DNA of 64,000 bases. Origin: Lactococcus lactis (GTDB taxonomy: Bacteria; Bacillota; Bacilli; Lactobacillales; Streptococcaceae). A program made the translations under genes and the position numbers. The DNA lies in contig NZ_CP118969.1 in the NCBI RefSeq assembly GCF_029023865.1, forward strand, positions 1,798,001 through 1,862,000. Direction: 5' to 3'. Shown piece after piece: positions 63,346 through 64,000 of the stretch (within the stretch, counting starts at the first letter, position 1; every line of letters begins with the position of its first letter). The notes beneath the pieces were generated by a model. It did not search any database. It was not told the origin of the DNA and worked only from the letters and a program-made list of their open reading frames with translations.

Positions 63346-64000
63346 AAATTTTCATCTTTAATTCTAAATTTGTTTTTCCACTAATCACTTTTTCTGTCAG
63401 TAATTTTTTTAATTCTGGTAAGAATTTCAGATTTTGTAAAAAAGTAATTTCTTGAACTTCTATATTAAGCTCATCTTCACTCGGATTAATGAGTTCAACA
63501 AAAACTTCTGAATCTGTATATCGCAATATTCCTAACAACCTGTCAGTAAAAAAAGTTGAAAACTCTCCATATTTCAAGCTATTTTCTGACAGACGTTTTT
63601 GCGTCCAACTTTTATAAACATTGTAAACATTGGGTGAAATGTTATCCCAAGGAAAATATTTACGATTGTCAGGGTCTTTTCCACCTGACAATCCTGCTTC
63701 ATCTCCATAGTAAATACAAGGAATTCCTGGTAATACAAAAAGCATTGCTAACGCTACTGACAAATTCTTTTCTCCAATCATTGTCAAAATTCGTTCAGTA
63801 TCATGAGTCCCTAGATTGTTTAAATTATTATAAAAAATATCTTTAGGATAATTCTCTTGCAAAGTCATCAATTGATGAGCGACATCTTGACTAGAACGAT
63901 GACCATTTAATAAATTAATAATTAAATCACGAAACGGATAATTCATAGCAGCTTGCAAACTTCCACCCAGAATATAATTTCTTCTTTTTCCATAAGAAAT
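63344..64000 (-). CDS. GH13 alpha-amylase family protein, C-terminal part (cut by window edge)
   Basis: The minus-strand frame is open from the window edge to 63344, giving the last 218 residues. It contains the region IV motif LGTHDTERILTMIG (Asp as transition-state stabiliser) and PGIPCIYYGDEAGLSGG with DPDNRKYFPWD, followed by a short C-terminal beta domain. The RNYILGGSLQAAMNYPFRD segment fits the neopullulanase/maltogenic amylase (GH13_20) group. The first ATG-like start seen inside (63943) is not the true start. No signal peptide can be assessed. Confidence 0.88.
   Translation of the reverse strand: MSYGKRRNYILGGSLQAAMNYPFRDLIINLLNGHRSSQDVAHQLMTLQENYPKDIFYNNLNNLGTHDTERILTMIGEKNLSVALAMLFVLPGIPCIYYGDEAGLSGGKDPDNRKYFPWDNISPNVYNVYKSWTQKRLSENSLKYGEFSTFFTDRLLGILRYTDSEVFVELINPSEDELNIEVQEITFLQNLKFLPELKKLLTEKVISGKTNLELKMKI

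Noticed and set aside
1-64000. Insertion sequences or prophage genes
   Set aside because: I saw no transposase, integrase, terminase or clear terminal inverted repeats with target duplications.

Overview
The window looks like a chromosomal segment of Lactococcus lactis (subsp. lactis type). It is AT-rich and Gram-positive. It carries proteins I recognise as lactococcal: the multidrug ABC half-transporter LmrA, the di-/tripeptide carrier DtpT (broken here), and a pilus operon in the order known as yhgD-yhgE-srtC-yhhB. A decamer-like motif (TTACTGACAGAA and its complement) is scattered through many intergenic and some coding stretches. Most genes lie on the minus strand. I saw no rRNA, tRNA, prophage, complete insertion sequence or CRISPR array. 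The one RNA gene found is the small SRP RNA.

Layout. 1-7311: pilus operon (minus): LPXTG tip-like adhesin with a lectin-like region, major pilin, class C sortase, and a further pilin-like subunit cut by the window edge. 7758-8605: an Rgg-type regulator broken by one stop and one frameshift. 8712-21021: mostly housekeeping genes (minus): der, pentapeptide protein, nitroreductase, dnaI, dnaB, nrdR, trmB, ccrZ, veg, replicative helicase, rplI, gdpP, HAD phosphatase. A 72-bp tandem repeat separates nrdR from dnaB. 21149-28655: MarR-patatin pair (plus), aspartokinase (plus), a flotillin/NfeD pair (minus), a HAD-MazG fusion (minus), asparaginase (plus). 28859-31669: NrnA-like phosphoesterase, CBS/DRTGG regulator, GNAT.

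32082-40370: the menaquinone cluster menF-menD-menH-menB-menE-menC-menI (plus), interrupted by structured repeat elements that end in CTCACATCTTAA. 40396-46729: small hypothetical, SRP RNA (ffs), tadA, phosphoesterase, MBL hydrolase, MetE-like methyltransferase, a nonsense-mutated zinc-type alcohol dehydrogenase, a DUF1275 membrane protein and a Zn-ribbon protein. 46836-50363: MacB-like ABC transporter, DedA and TMEM175-like proteins. 50382-54459: a minus-strand unit made of an unlisted 37-codon ORF, a MarR regulator with a very long charged tail, a flavodoxin, an SGNH hydrolase and lmrA, behind a strong promoter that carries a clear dyad operator. 54622-60908: cytochrome bd oxidase (cydA, cydB) and its maturation transporter (cydD, cydC). 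61623-63118: frameshifted dtpT. 63344-64000: C-terminal part of a GH13 amylase.

How it fits together: the menaquinone cluster and cydABDC supply the quinone and terminal oxidase for the haem-dependent respiration known in lactococci. Three recent-looking gene breaks (rgg, alcohol dehydrogenase, dtpT) suggest relaxed selection, as in dairy-adapted strains. The least explained structures are the hairpin repeat families (nrdR/dnaB, ansB/nrnA, and the men cluster), the small ORF plus long-tailed MarR in front of lmrA, and the cytoplasmic extension on the pilus sortase.
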